Shown: positions 49,800 to 58,418 of the stretch, in pieces
Layout: every line of letters begins with the position of its first letter
How positions within the stretch are numbered: the stretch's first letter is position 1
Source of the DNA: Thioclava nitratireducens
GTDB lineage: Bacteria > Pseudomonadota > Alphaproteobacteria > Rhodobacterales > Rhodobacteraceae
Length of the DNA stretch: 64,000 nucleotides
Reading direction: 5' to 3'
Assembly (NCBI RefSeq): GCF_001940525.2
Contig: NZ_CP019437.1
Location: forward strand, 3,273,501 to 3,337,500
Program-made: the position numbers and the translations under genes
Notes under the pieces: generated by a model
The model's database searches: none
What the model saw: only the letters and a program-made list of their open reading frames with translations
Told to the model about the DNA's origin: nothing

Positions 49800-50885
49800 A
49801 TGAACCGCAGATCCTTTTTGAAAACCACCGCCGCCACGGCCGTTGTCGCGGGCGCAGGCGTCCCGGCTTTCGCCGCTGACGAGCCGCTGAAAGTCGGCTT
49901 CATCTATGTCGGCCCCGTCGGCGACATGGGGTGGTCCTACCAGCACGACCAGGGTCGTCAGGCGATCGAAGAGAAATACGGCGACAAGGTGAAAACCTCG
50001 TTCATCGAGAACGTGCCGGAAGGTCCCGATGCCGAGCGCGCGCTGACCCAGCTTGCGCTGGACGGCAACAAGCTGATCTTCGCGACCTCCTTCGGCTTCA
50101 TGGACGCGGTCGTGAACGTCGCCAAGAAATTCCCCGACGTGAAATTCGAGCACGCCACCGGCTACAAGCTCGCCGACAACCTCGCGACCTATGACGCGAA
50201 GTTCTACCAAGGTCGCGCCATTCAGGGCACGATCGGCGGTCGCATGACCAAGACCAACAAGATCGGCTATATCGGCTCCTTCCCGATCCCGGAGGTCTAT
50301 CAGGGCATCAACGCCGCCTACCTCGCGGCGAAGAAGGTGAACCCGGACGTCGAGATGAAAGTCGTCTGGGCCTATTCGTGGTTCGACCCGGCGAAAGAGG
50401 CCGACGCGGCCGCAGCCCTGATCGCCGATGGGGTGGACGTGCTGCTGCAGCACACCGACTCGACCGCGCCGCAGGCGAAAGCTCAGGAAGCGGGCAACGT
50501 CATCACCTTCGGTCAGGCCTCGGACATGTCGTCCTTCGCGCCGATGCCGCGCGTCTCCTCGACCATCGACAACTGGGCGCCCTATTACATCGAACGCGTC
50601 GGCGCCGTCATGGACGGCACCTGGAAATCGGAAGCCACCTGGGGCGGCATCGACAGCGGCATGGTGAAGATCGGCGAGATCTCCTCGGCGGTGCCGGACG
50701 ACGTCAAGAAAGAGGCGCTGCAGCTCAAGGACGACATCGCCTCGGGCAAGGTCCATCCCTTCGCGGGTCCGCTCAACAAGCAGGACGGCAGCGAATTCCT
50801 CAAGGCAGGCGATGTCGCGACCGACGACCAGCTTCATTCGATGACCTTCTATGTCGAGGGCATTACCGCGGAACCGCCGAAGTAA
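49800..50885 (+). CDS. BMP-family ABC transporter substrate-binding protein
   Basis: Periplasmic binding protein of the Bmp/PnrA family, which binds purine nucleosides or related compounds. The 361 residues begin MNRRSFLKTTAA, a twin-arginine motif, and continue through a hydrophobic stretch to an AFA cleavage site at about 28. Core blocks are VGPVGDMGWSYQHDQGRQA and GTIGGRMTKTNKIGYIGSFP. Export by Tat is possible but not certain. It is followed by a strong terminator. Confidence 0.92.
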   Translation: MNRRSFLKTTAATAVVAGAGVPAFAADEPLKVGFIYVGPVGDMGWSYQHDQGRQAIEEKYGDKVKTSFIENVPEGPDAERALTQLALDGNKLIFATSFGFMDAVVNVAKKFPDVKFEHATGYKLADNLATYDAKFYQGRAIQGTIGGRMTKTNKIGYIGSFPIPEVYQGINAAYLAAKKVNPDVEMKVVWAYSWFDPAKEADAAAALIADGVDVLLQHTDSTAPQAKAQEAGNVITFGQASDMSSFAPMPRVSSTIDNWAPYYIERVGAVMDGTWKSEATWGGIDSGMVKIGEISSAVPDDVKKEALQLKDDIASGKVHPFAGPLNKQDGSEFLKAGDVATDDQLHSMTFYVEGITAEPPK

Positions 50886-50911
50886 GCGATTGCACGAACG
50901 AAAAGACGAAA

Positions 50912-50938
50912 GGGTCGGCCAGGCGCCGGCCCTTTTTT
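50912..50938 (+). terminator. Intrinsic terminator of the xdh-ABC operon
   Basis: GGGTCGGC (50912-50919) pairs with GCCGGCCC (50925-50932) with one G-U pair and a 5-base loop, followed by six T. Confidence 0.87.
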
Positions 50939-51010
50939 CATGCTCGCGCCGCTCTCCCCCCCCTCTCATTGACCGTCATCGTTGCCGCCCCCAGGATTCA
51001 GGCGCAAAAT

Positions 51011-51040
51011 TTGAAGTGTCGAGCAACTTGACACATTCAA
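51011..51040. promoter_or_regulatory. Inverted repeat over the sqr -35 region
   Basis: TTGAAGTGTC (51011-51020) and GACACATTCAA (51030-51040) form an inverted repeat with one bulged base; GTGTC/GACAC is exact. It covers the likely -35 TTGACA (51028-51033) and may be an additional operator, or part of one. Confidence 0.45.
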
Positions 51041-51056
51041 TAACTTGCATCTATCG
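51028..51056 (+). promoter_or_regulatory. sqr promoter with SqrR/BigR-like operator
   Basis: A consensus -35 TTGACA (51028-51033) with 17-base spacing to a weak -10 CTATCG (51051-51056). The spacer holds ATTCAATAACTTGCAT (51035-51050), of the form ATTC-N8-GCAT, close to the ATTC-N8-GAAT I recall for SqrR/BigR persulfide-responsive repressors. The same motif recurs at 59400-59415. Confidence 0.55.
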
Positions 51057-51096
51057 GTAGATAGAGCGGTTGACGTTAGGGAGTGGGAGGAAGGCA

Positions 51097-52383
51097 ATGG
51101 CACATATCGTGGTACTTGGCGCGGGTCTTGGCGGCGCCATCATGGCTTATGAATTGCGTGACCAGGTCCGCAAGGAAGACGAGATCACCGTCATCACCAA
51201 GGACCCGAAGTATCACTTCGTGCCCTCGAACCCCTGGGTCGCCGTCGGTTGGCGCGACCGCAAGGACATCACCGTCGATCTCGAACCGACGATGAAGAAA
51301 AAGAACATCAAGTTCATCCCGGTCGCGGCCAAGCGCCTGCATCCCGATGACAACAAGGTCGAGCTGGAGGATGGCCGCGAGATTTCCTACGATTACATCG
51401 TCCTCGCCACCGGCCCGGAACTGGCCTTCGACGAGATCGAGGGGCTCGGCCCTGACGGCTTCACGCATTCGGTCTGTCACATCGATCACGCCGAGGAGGC
51501 CGGCACCGCCTTCAAACGCTTCTGCGAAAATCCCGGCCCGATCATCGTGGGTGCAGTGCAGGGGGCCTCGTGCTTCGGCCCGGCCTATGAATTCGCCTTC
51601 ATCCTCGACACTGCGCTGCGGCGCGCGAAGATCCGCGATCAGGTGCCGATCACCTTCGTCACCTCCGAGCCCTATGTCGGCCATCTCGGTCTTGATGGTG
51701 TGGGCGACACCAAGGGCCTTCTCGAATCCGAAATGCGCAACAAGCACATGAAGTGGATGGTCTCGAGCCGTGTGAAGAAGGTCGAGGACGGCGTGATGCA
51801 TGTCGAGGAAATCGCCGATGACGGCTCGATCAAGGCCGCCCACGAATTGCCGTTCAAATACGCGATGATGCTGCCACCCTTCCGTGGCATCCCGGCGGTC
51901 ATGGGGCTGGACGGTCTCGTCAACCCGCGCGGCTTCGTCATCGTCGACAAGCACCAGCGCAACCCGAAATATCCGAACGTCTTCGGCATCGGCGTCGGCA
52001 TCGCGATCCCGCCCATGGGGCCGACCCCGGTACCCTGCGGCGTGCCGAAAACCGGCTTCATGATCGAGTCGATGGTCACCGCCACCGCGCATAACCTAGG
52101 CAATATCGTGCGCGGCAAAGAACCCGACGAGACCGGCACCTGGAACGCGATCTGTCTGGCCGATTTCGGTGACAGTGGCATTGCCTTCGTGGCCCAACCT
52201 CAGCTTCCGCCGCGAAACGTCAACTGGTCGAGCCAGGGCAAATGGGTCCACCTCGCCAAGATCGGGTTCGAGAAATATTTCCTGCGCAAGCTGCGCAAGG
52301 GCACCTCGGAGCCGTTCTACGAGAAGACCGCGATGAAGATGCTCGGCATCGACAAGTTGAAGGCCGTGAAGAAGACTCACTGA
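51097..52383 (+). CDS. sqr: Sulfide:quinone oxidoreductase
   Basis: Membrane-associated flavoprotein that oxidises sulfide and reduces quinone. The 428 residues have the FAD loop VVLGAGLGGAIMAYEL (5-20) and VLATGPELAFDEI, and the three redox cysteines at C127 (SVCHID), C159 (ASCFGP) and C353 (AICLAD), exactly the Rhodobacter capsulatus numbering. The basic C-terminal helix (LAKIGFEKYFLRKLRKG) is the usual membrane anchor. The ATG at 51097 has GGGAGGAAGG upstream. The gene stands alone between two terminators, with its own operator-like promoter. Confidence 0.95.
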   Translation: MAHIVVLGAGLGGAIMAYELRDQVRKEDEITVITKDPKYHFVPSNPWVAVGWRDRKDITVDLEPTMKKKNIKFIPVAAKRLHPDDNKVELEDGREISYDYIVLATGPELAFDEIEGLGPDGFTHSVCHIDHAEEAGTAFKRFCENPGPIIVGAVQGASCFGPAYEFAFILDTALRRAKIRDQVPITFVTSEPYVGHLGLDGVGDTKGLLESEMRNKHMKWMVSSRVKKVEDGVMHVEEIADDGSIKAAHELPFKYAMMLPPFRGIPAVMGLDGLVNPRGFVIVDKHQRNPKYPNVFGIGVGIAIPPMGPTPVPCGVPKTGFMIESMVTATAHNLGNIVRGKEPDETGTWNAICLADFGDSGIAFVAQPQLPPRNVNWSSQGKWVHLAKIGFEKYFLRKLRKGTSEPFYEKTAMKMLGIDKLKAVKKTH

Positions 52384-52416
52384 GCCGGGTCGGCAACCAT
52401 TTCTGTTTTCAATTCA

Positions 52417-52442
52417 CGGGGCGGGCCTGCAGGCTCGCCCCG
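52417..52442 (+). terminator. GC-rich hairpin after sqr
   Basis: An 11-bp stem (52417-52427 with 52432-52442, one G-U pair) with a TGCA loop, 34 bases past the sqr stop. It lacks a T run, so it may block 3' exonucleases or act with Rho. Confidence 0.55.
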
Positions 52443-52543
52443 CGCTGATTCACGCCGATGGTGGTGACGCGCCGGAACACACGCCTCCGTGAAACGTTTG
52501 GTCCCCCGATACACGGCCAGATGCCGTATGAAAGGGAGACGAC

Positions 52544-54739
52544 ATGAAGACGTTGAAGACGACCACTGCGCTCGTTGCCGGCCTTGCCGCGCTGAGCCCG
52601 GCGATCCTGCCGTTCAGTGCGCTTGCCCAGGACAGTAACACCGCCGCTGCGGAATGCGTTGCGAAAGCAGTCGCAGACGGCACCCCGATGGAGCAGGCGA
52701 AAGCCGATTGCGAGGCCAATGCGGCGAATGCCGACGGCTCCGCCGAAGCCGCCGCAGGCACCGATCCGGCGAATGCAGATGCGCCGATGTCCGACAGCGA
52801 AGCCGATCAGGCTGCGAAAGCGGCGATCGAAGGCGCCGCCCCGCCCTCCGAACAGGACCCGGCCGCGAGCAGTGACACCCCCAGCGCCAGCGCGAAAGCC
52901 GCAGTCGAAGGCGGCGCGGATGTGACCACTCAATCCGGGACCACGGGCACCGATGCCAACGCCGACGCGGCCGCTGCCGCGACGACCGATACCGATACGG
53001 CCACGAATGCAGATACGTCTGCCGAGCCCGACGCCGCCGCATCGACCGATGCGCAGCCCGAGGCCGCGGCGCCCGCCGAGTCCGACAGGGCCGCGACCGC
53101 GAACGGCGAGGGCACGACTTCAGCCGATACGACCGCGACGACCGACGGGTCCGCGACCGCCGCGACCGATGGCTCGACCGGCGCGACGGCTGACGGTTCG
53201 ACCGACGCCACCGCTGACGGTTCGACTGCTGCAGAAGGCCAGACGAATGCCGAGGCGACGGATACCATGAGCCCCGACACCACCTCGCAGGACGCCCCTG
53301 CCCCTGTGACCGACACCACCGAAAACGCCATGCAGAACTCGGCGGATCAGCCGGAGAGCACCGCGACGGCTGAACCCGAGGCGAAACCCGCTGGCGAGAC
53401 CTCGACCGATACCACCTCCGACACTCAGGTCGTGCAGGAGGGCAATGGCGGATCGGGTTCCGACGTCGAGCCGAAGGTGGTCCAGCCGAAAGAGGCGACG
53501 ACCGCAGATTCGACGAACGCCGACGCGAACACCACCGATGCGGCGAGTGCTGACGCGAGTGCCGAGGCGCAAACGGATCAACAGGCGAACACGCAGGACA
53601 GCTCGACCGCCGAGGCGACGAAGCTGCTCGAGAACGCGCTGACAGACACCAAGGCCGCGATCCAGGGCGAGGCTGTGCAGAACGAGGCGCTCAACGCACC
53701 GGCCGACAGCACCGACACCACCAATGCCACCGAAGAAACGGTGACCGAGGACACTGCACGCAGCGCCTCGGAAGACTTCTCGACCACGGTCGACGCCAAG
53801 CCCGACGCACAGGCGCAGGCCACGGCCCAGACCGATTCGACGAAGAAGAAAAAGGACGGCCTGAGCACGCTCGAAACCGCAGCGCTCTCCGGTCTCGGTG
53901 CGCTCGCCGTGGGAGCGATCCTGAACAACGGTTCGAAAGTAGCCGTGAATTCGGGCGACCGCGTCGTGGTGCAGCAGCCCGACGGATCCTATCAGTTGGT
54001 GAAGGACGATAACGCGCTTCTGCGTCAGCCTGGGTCGAAGATTCGCACGCAGGACTACGCGGACGGCTCGTCGCGCACGATCGTGACCAAGCCGGACGGC
54101 AGCCAGATCGTCACCGTCTATGACGCGCAGCGCCGAATCCTCAAGCGGACGTTGGTCCAGCCCGACGGGACGCAATACCTGCTGGTCAATGACGCGCAGG
54201 GCGCAGACCCTGTAGATGTCTCGGCGCTCCCCAAGCCCAAGCCCGTCGCGACGGTGTCTTCCAGCAACGAACAGGCACTGCGCGAAGCGCTGACCCGCCA
54301 GAGTGGCGTCGACCGTACCTTCACGCTTTCGCAGGTGCGCAACATCACCCCGGTCCGCGAACTCGCGCCCGCAATTACGGTCGAGAACATCAACTTCGAG
54401 ACTGGTTCGGCAGCGATCCAGCCGGATCAAGCGCAGGCCCTCTCGGCTCTGGGACAGGCGATCCAACAGCGCATCGACGAGAACCCGCGTGAGTTGTTCC
54501 TCGTGGAAGGCCATACCGACGCCGTCGGCAGCGCCGCCTACAACCTTGCGCTCTCGGACCGTCGCGCGGAATCGGTCGCGCTGGCACTGAGCGAGTATTT
54601 CGACGTGCCCGCCGAGAACCTCGTGGTGCAGGGCTATGGCGAACAGGACCTGAAAGTGCAGACCGAAGGCCCCTCGGAAGCCAACCGCCGTGCCGTCGTG
54701 CGCCGGATCACCGATCTTCTGCGCACCGCCTCGAACTAA
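52544..54739 (+). CDS. OmpA-domain protein with a long acidic low-complexity region
   Basis: 731 residues. A Sec signal (about 1-28, LPFSALAQ) is followed by a region of some 400 residues dominated by Ala, Thr, Asp, Ser and Glu that is probably disordered. A short hydrophobic segment (TAALSGLGALAVGAILNNG) comes near 450 and a beta-rich part with VVVQQPDGSYQLVKD. The C-terminal OmpA domain (about 610-725) has INFETGSAAI, VEGHTDAVGSAAYNLALSDR and VVQGYGEQD, which bind peptidoglycan. It likely tethers to the wall from the outer membrane or periplasm. Followed by a perfect terminator. Confidence 0.85.
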   Translation: MKTLKTTTALVAGLAALSPAILPFSALAQDSNTAAAECVAKAVADGTPMEQAKADCEANAANADGSAEAAAGTDPANADAPMSDSEADQAAKAAIEGAAPPSEQDPAASSDTPSASAKAAVEGGADVTTQSGTTGTDANADAAAAATTDTDTATNADTSAEPDAAASTDAQPEAAAPAESDRAATANGEGTTSADTTATTDGSATAATDGSTGATADGSTDATADGSTAAEGQTNAEATDTMSPDTTSQDAPAPVTDTTENAMQNSADQPESTATAEPEAKPAGETSTDTTSDTQVVQEGNGGSGSDVEPKVVQPKEATTADSTNADANTTDAASADASAEAQTDQQANTQDSSTAEATKLLENALTDTKAAIQGEAVQNEALNAPADSTDTTNATEETVTEDTARSASEDFSTTVDAKPDAQAQATAQTDSTKKKKDGLSTLETAALSGLGALAVGAILNNGSKVAVNSGDRVVVQQPDGSYQLVKDDNALLRQPGSKIRTQDYADGSSRTIVTKPDGSQIVTVYDAQRRILKRTLVQPDGTQYLLVNDAQGADPVDVSALPKPKPVATVSSSNEQALREALTRQSGVDRTFTLSQVRNITPVRELAPAITVENINFETGSAAIQPDQAQALSALGQAIQQRIDENPRELFLVEGHTDAVGSAAYNLALSDRRAESVALALSEYFDVPAENLVVQGYGEQDLKVQTEGPSEANRRAVVRRITDLLRTASN
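53139..53229 (+). repeat. Short in-frame 24-base repeats in the OmpA-domain gene
   Basis: Units such as GCGACGGCTGACGGTTCGAC (from 53182) and GCCACCGCTGACGGTTCGAC (from 53206) encode repeated ATADGST blocks; two more degraded units lie upstream. Likely site of repeat-number change. Confidence 0.6.
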
Positions 54740-54760
54740 GGTTGAACCAGAGACAAAAGC

Positions 54761-54787
54761 AAAGGGCGCCCCGCGGGGCGCCCTTTT
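54761..54787 (+). terminator. Intrinsic terminator of the OmpA-domain gene
   Basis: A perfect 12-bp palindromic stem (AAAGGGCGCCCC at 54761-54772, complement at 54775-54786) followed by TTTT. It may also act for the convergent tRNA transcript. Confidence 0.85.
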
Positions 54788-54814
54788 CGCATCTCTCCCG
54801 AAAGAGGGGAGTAG

Positions 54815-54891
54815 TGGTGGCGAGGGGGGGACTTGAACCCCCGACCCCACGATTATGAGTCGTGTGCTCTAACCAGCTGAGCTACCTAGCC
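54815..54891 (-). tRNA. tRNA-Met (elongator, CAU anticodon)
   Basis: 77 bases on the minus strand with encoded CCA. It begins GGCTAGGTAGCTCAGC and has the anticodon loop CTCATAA (CAU at 54857-54855) and a T arm with GGTTCAAG. Elongator identity is inferred from the G1-C72 pair and the overall likeness to elongator tRNA-Met; the initiator normally has an unpaired first base. The acceptor stem (GGCTAGG/CCTCGCC) has one U4-C69 mismatch. Confidence 0.93.
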
Positions 54892-55028
54892 ACTGGGGGG
54901 CTAACTAGGCAAAGCGGATCGTCCAGTCAAGGACGTTTTGCGGGAAAATTGCCCCCATTTCGCTGCGGCATATTGGGAATTGGCGAAGCCGCGCGCAAAG
55001 GCTAGGCAGGAGGAGAAAAGGAGAGACC

Positions 55029-57194
55029 ATGCACGCCGCCCCTGCCCTGCCCCTGACACGCGATATCGTTCTGATCGGGGGCGGTCATACCCACGCGCTG
55101 GTGCTGCGGATGTGGGGGATGAAGCCGCTTCCGGGCGTGCGGCTGACAGTGATCAACCCCGCGCCTTCCGCCGCCTATTCGGGGATGCTGCCGGGCCATG
55201 TGGCGGGGCATTATACCCGCGACGAGTTGCAGCTCGATCTGGTGAAGCTCGCAAGACATGCTGGCGCGCGGCTGGTTCTGGGGCGCGCGACGGGAATCGA
55301 TCGGGCCCGGCGGCTGATCGAAGTGCCGGGGCGTGCGCCGATCGCCTACGACGTGGCCTCGATCGATATCGGGATCACGGCAGAGATGCCGCAGCTGCCG
55401 GGATTTCGCGAGCATGTCGTGCCCGCGAAACCGCTCGACGCTTTCGCCGATGCCTGGGACGCCTTCGCCGCCAATCCGCCCGAGTCGCCAAAGATCGCCG
55501 TGGTCGGCGGCGGCGTGGCGGGCGTGGAGCTTGCAATGGCCTGTGCACACCGTCTGCCACAGGCCCAGGTAACGGTCTATGAGGCCGCCCCCGAGGCGTT
55601 GCGCGCGCTCGGCACCGGCGCCCGGAATGCGATGCTGAAACACTGCGCACGGCTCGGCGTGAAGATCGAGACCGACGCGGCGCTGATCGGGGCGGAAAAA
55701 GGACGGCTCCTTCTGGAAGGCGACCGCACAGCCGAGGCCGATTTCATCATCGGCACGGGGTCCACGAAACCCGCCGACTGGCTACCCGAAACCGGACTCG
55801 ATCTGACCGACGGTTTCGTCACGGTCGGCCCGACGCTGCAAAGCTCGGACCCCGCGATCTTCGCCGCAGGCGACATCGCCCATCTCAGCCACGCGCCGCG
55901 TCCCAAGGCAGGGGTCTATGCGGTGCGCGAGGCCAAGCCGCTGTTCGCAAACCTGCGCGCTGCCGCTTCGGGCGGAGAGATGAAGACCTATCAGCCGCAG
56001 CGCGATTATCTGAAACTGATCTCCGCAGGCGGCAAGCTGGCGGTGGCCGATAAATGGGGGCTGCCGTTGAACGGCGCGTGGCTCTGGCACTGGAAGAACC
56101 GGATTGACCGCAAGTTCATGGCGAAGGTCCACGATCTGCCCGCGATGCCGACACCCCCCCTGCCACGCGAGCACGCGCAGGGAATCGCGGAGGTGCTGGG
56201 CAGCAAACCGATGTGCGGCGGCTGCGGCGCGAAGCTGGGCGGTCAGGCGCTGCGCGAGGCGCTATCTGACTTGCCCGCACCTGCACGCGCGGATGTGCTG
56301 AGCGGTCCGGGCGACGATGCCGCCGTTCTGTCCTGCGGCTCGCAAGCACAGGTCTTCACCACCGATCACGTCCGCGCCTTCACCGAAGATCCCTGGCTTC
56401 TGGGCCGGATCGTCGCGCTGCATGCGATGAGCGACGCCTGGGCGATGGGCGCGGCACCGCAGGCGGCCTTGGCGCAGGTCACACTGCCTCGCCAGTCCGA
56501 GGAACTGGGCGCGCGGGCCCTGCGCGAGATGCTGGGTGCCGCGTCGGAGGCGTTCCGCGAAGCGGGCTGCGATCTCGTCGGCGGGCATACCTCGATGGGC
56601 GCGGAGCTGACACTCGGCTTCACCGTGACCGGGCTGGCAGAGCGACCGCTGGGCCAAGACCGAGCGCGTCCGGGTGAGGCACTGATCCTGACCAAGGCGC
56701 TTGGAACGGGCGTGATCCTCGCCGCCGAGATGGCGAAGCATGCTCCCGGCGACGTGGTGGCAGGCGCGCTGGAGAGCATGGCCCGCAGTTCCGCCGACGC
56801 CTCCGCGATCCTCGCGCCCGTGGCCTCTGCGATGACGGATGTAACGGGGTTTGGTCTCGCAGGGCATCTGCTGGGACTATGCGAGGCGTCGGCTGTCTCG
56901 GCAGAGCTGGACCTTGACGCGATCCCGCTGCTGGAGGGCGCCGAAGCTTTGGCGGAAGCGGGCGAACACTCGACGCTCCTGCCGCAAAACATCGCCAATT
57001 GCGCGGGCCGGATGACCGCGCCGCCGGGGCCGCGTACGGAGTTGTTGCACGATCCTCAGACCTCGGGCGGCTTGCTGGCGAGCGTGCCGGAGGCGCAGAC
57101 GGCGGAGGTGTTGGCAAAGCTGGAAGCGGCAGGCTACCGCGCCGCGCGGATCGGGTCGATTGCGGACGGCCCGGCGTTCCTGCGGGTGCGGTGA
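55029..57194 (+). CDS. selD: Selenide, water dikinase fused to an NADH-dehydrogenase-like flavoprotein domain
   Basis: SelD makes selenophosphate from selenide and ATP. The 721-residue product is a fusion: residues 1 to about 375 are a pyridine-nucleotide-disulfide oxidoreductase (VLIGGGHTHALVLRMWG at 14-30, VAVVGGGVAGVEL-like second loop, FAAGDIAHL), and SelD starts near 390 with C396-GG-C399-GA-K402. The catalytic position is Cys (TGC), not selenocysteine. The GDDAAVL, DWAMG-like and TDVTGFGLAGHLLGL blocks are intact. It converges on the selenouridine synthase gene, which would use its product. Confidence 0.93.
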   Translation: MHAAPALPLTRDIVLIGGGHTHALVLRMWGMKPLPGVRLTVINPAPSAAYSGMLPGHVAGHYTRDELQLDLVKLARHAGARLVLGRATGIDRARRLIEVPGRAPIAYDVASIDIGITAEMPQLPGFREHVVPAKPLDAFADAWDAFAANPPESPKIAVVGGGVAGVELAMACAHRLPQAQVTVYEAAPEALRALGTGARNAMLKHCARLGVKIETDAALIGAEKGRLLLEGDRTAEADFIIGTGSTKPADWLPETGLDLTDGFVTVGPTLQSSDPAIFAAGDIAHLSHAPRPKAGVYAVREAKPLFANLRAAASGGEMKTYQPQRDYLKLISAGGKLAVADKWGLPLNGAWLWHWKNRIDRKFMAKVHDLPAMPTPPLPREHAQGIAEVLGSKPMCGGCGAKLGGQALREALSDLPAPARADVLSGPGDDAAVLSCGSQAQVFTTDHVRAFTEDPWLLGRIVALHAMSDAWAMGAAPQAALAQVTLPRQSEELGARALREMLGAASEAFREAGCDLVGGHTSMGAELTLGFTVTGLAERPLGQDRARPGEALILTKALGTGVILAAEMAKHAPGDVVAGALESMARSSADASAILAPVASAMTDVTGFGLAGHLLGLCEASAVSAELDLDAIPLLEGAEALAEAGEHSTLLPQNIANCAGRMTAPPGPRTELLHDPQTSGGLLASVPEAQTAEVLAKLEAAGYRAARIGSIADGPAFLRVR

Positions 57195-57204
57195 GAGACG
57201 GGAC

Positions 57205-57230
57205 GCGCCCGACCCTTGGGTGGGCGCTTT
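57205..57230 (+). terminator. Probable terminator of selD
   Basis: GCGCCC-ACCC (57205-57215 with one bulged G) pairs with GGGTGGGCGC (57218-57227), followed by TTT. The loop is very small, so the top pairs probably open. The rest of the 174-base gap to mnmH shows no gene. Confidence 0.5.
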
Positions 57231-57368
57231 GACCGGCAGATGGCTTGGCGCTTTATCTCGCAAGCCCGGAAGACATGCCTACTCGCGATGACATTGCCAA
57301 TGTGCCCTCCCGGGGGGAAGGGTCGGGCGCGGCCCAGGCTGGTCGCCCGTGCCAAGGGCTCACGCCCC

Positions 57369-58418
57369 TTAGCGCTCCGCCATCTCCTGCGCCTCTCTTA
57401 CCACCTGCGCAGCTATCCCCTCAATCGCCTCCGGAGCGAGACTCTCAGCCTCGATCACCCGCTCCTGCTCCACATGACGCGCGCGGTGTTTCTCGTAGCG
57501 CGGATCGTAATGGTCGCGCATCAATTCGCCCGCCAGCGCCGCATATTCACCGGCCTGCGCCTGTGCCTGCCATGCCGCGACCCGCTCGGCGGGCTGGAAG
57601 GGCCGCAACTGATCGAGCACCCCAAGCAGCCGATCCGGATCCGCCGTGATATCCGCATAGGCCCGCGCCAGATACTCCGCGCGCTCCGCCAGCGGCGCCC
57701 TGATCCGCACACGCGGCGCGTCCTTGATCGCAGCCCAGATCCCGCTCGGCAGTTGGAGATCGCCAATCTTTGAGCTTTCCGCCTCCAGCAGCACCGGTCG
57801 CGCCGGGTCGAGCGCCGCGATCTCCATGATCAGCCTGGTCTCGAAATCCTTCTGGCTCGACTGCCCGCCCTCCATCGCCCCGAAGAGAGAACCGCGATGA
57901 TTGGCCAGCCCCTCCAGATCGATCACCTGCGCGCCCTGTGCCCGTGCCGCTTTCAGAATGTCGGTCTTCGCGGTTCCGGTATTGCCGTCGAGCACCACCA
58001 CCGGACAGGGCATCGCCGCCTGTCCAGCCTCCACTACCAGCGACCGGAACGCCTTGTAGCCGCCCTCGACCAGCTCCACGCGCCAGCCGACCTGCTTCAG
58101 GATCGTCGCGAAAGAGCCCGAGCGCTGTCCGCCGCGCCAGCAATAGACCAGCGGACGCCAGCCGCCTTCCTTGTCGGCCAGCGGACCCTGCAAATGTTTG
58201 GCTGCGTTCTGTGCCACCAGCGCCGCACCGATCTTGCGCGCGTCGAAGGGCGCGACCTGTTTGTAGATCGTGCCGACGCGGGCGCGCTCCTCATCGTCGA
58301 GCACGGGCAGGTTGATGGCGCCGGGGATATGATCCTCGGCGAATTCCGAAGGCGAGCGCACATCGATGATCGTGTCGAAATCGAGCGCGGCGACCTCGGC
58401 AATCGAGGTAAGTTTCAT
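57369..58418 (-). CDS. mnmH: tRNA 2-selenouridine synthase (MnmH/SelU)
   Basis: Replaces sulfur with selenium at the wobble 2-thiouridine of certain tRNAs, using selenophosphate. The 349 residues have an N-terminal rhodanese domain with the catalytic LVYCWRGGQRSGS (C93) and a C-terminal P-loop domain with DGNTGTAKTD (144-153). It converges with selD, and no selA or selB is present here, so in this window selenium use points to tRNA modification only. The start shares one base with the stop of the L,D-transpeptidase gene upstream. Confidence 0.94.
   Translation of the reverse strand: MKLTSIAEVAALDFDTIIDVRSPSEFAEDHIPGAINLPVLDDEERARVGTIYKQVAPFDARKIGAALVAQNAAKHLQGPLADKEGGWRPLVYCWRGGQRSGSFATILKQVGWRVELVEGGYKAFRSLVVEAGQAAMPCPVVVLDGNTGTAKTDILKAARAQGAQVIDLEGLANHRGSLFGAMEGGQSSQKDFETRLIMEIAALDPARPVLLEAESSKIGDLQLPSGIWAAIKDAPRVRIRAPLAERAEYLARAYADITADPDRLLGVLDQLRPFQPAERVAAWQAQAQAGEYAALAGELMRDHYDPRYEKHRARHVEQERVIEAESLAPEAIEGIAAQVVREAQEMAER

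Noticed and set aside
53139..53229. Phase-variable simple repeat
   Set aside because: Units are 24 bases, a multiple of three, so copy change would alter length but not frame; on/off switching is not expected.
56211..56231. Selenocysteine codon in selD
   Set aside because: The catalytic positions are TGC codons (Cys), and there is no in-frame TGA.
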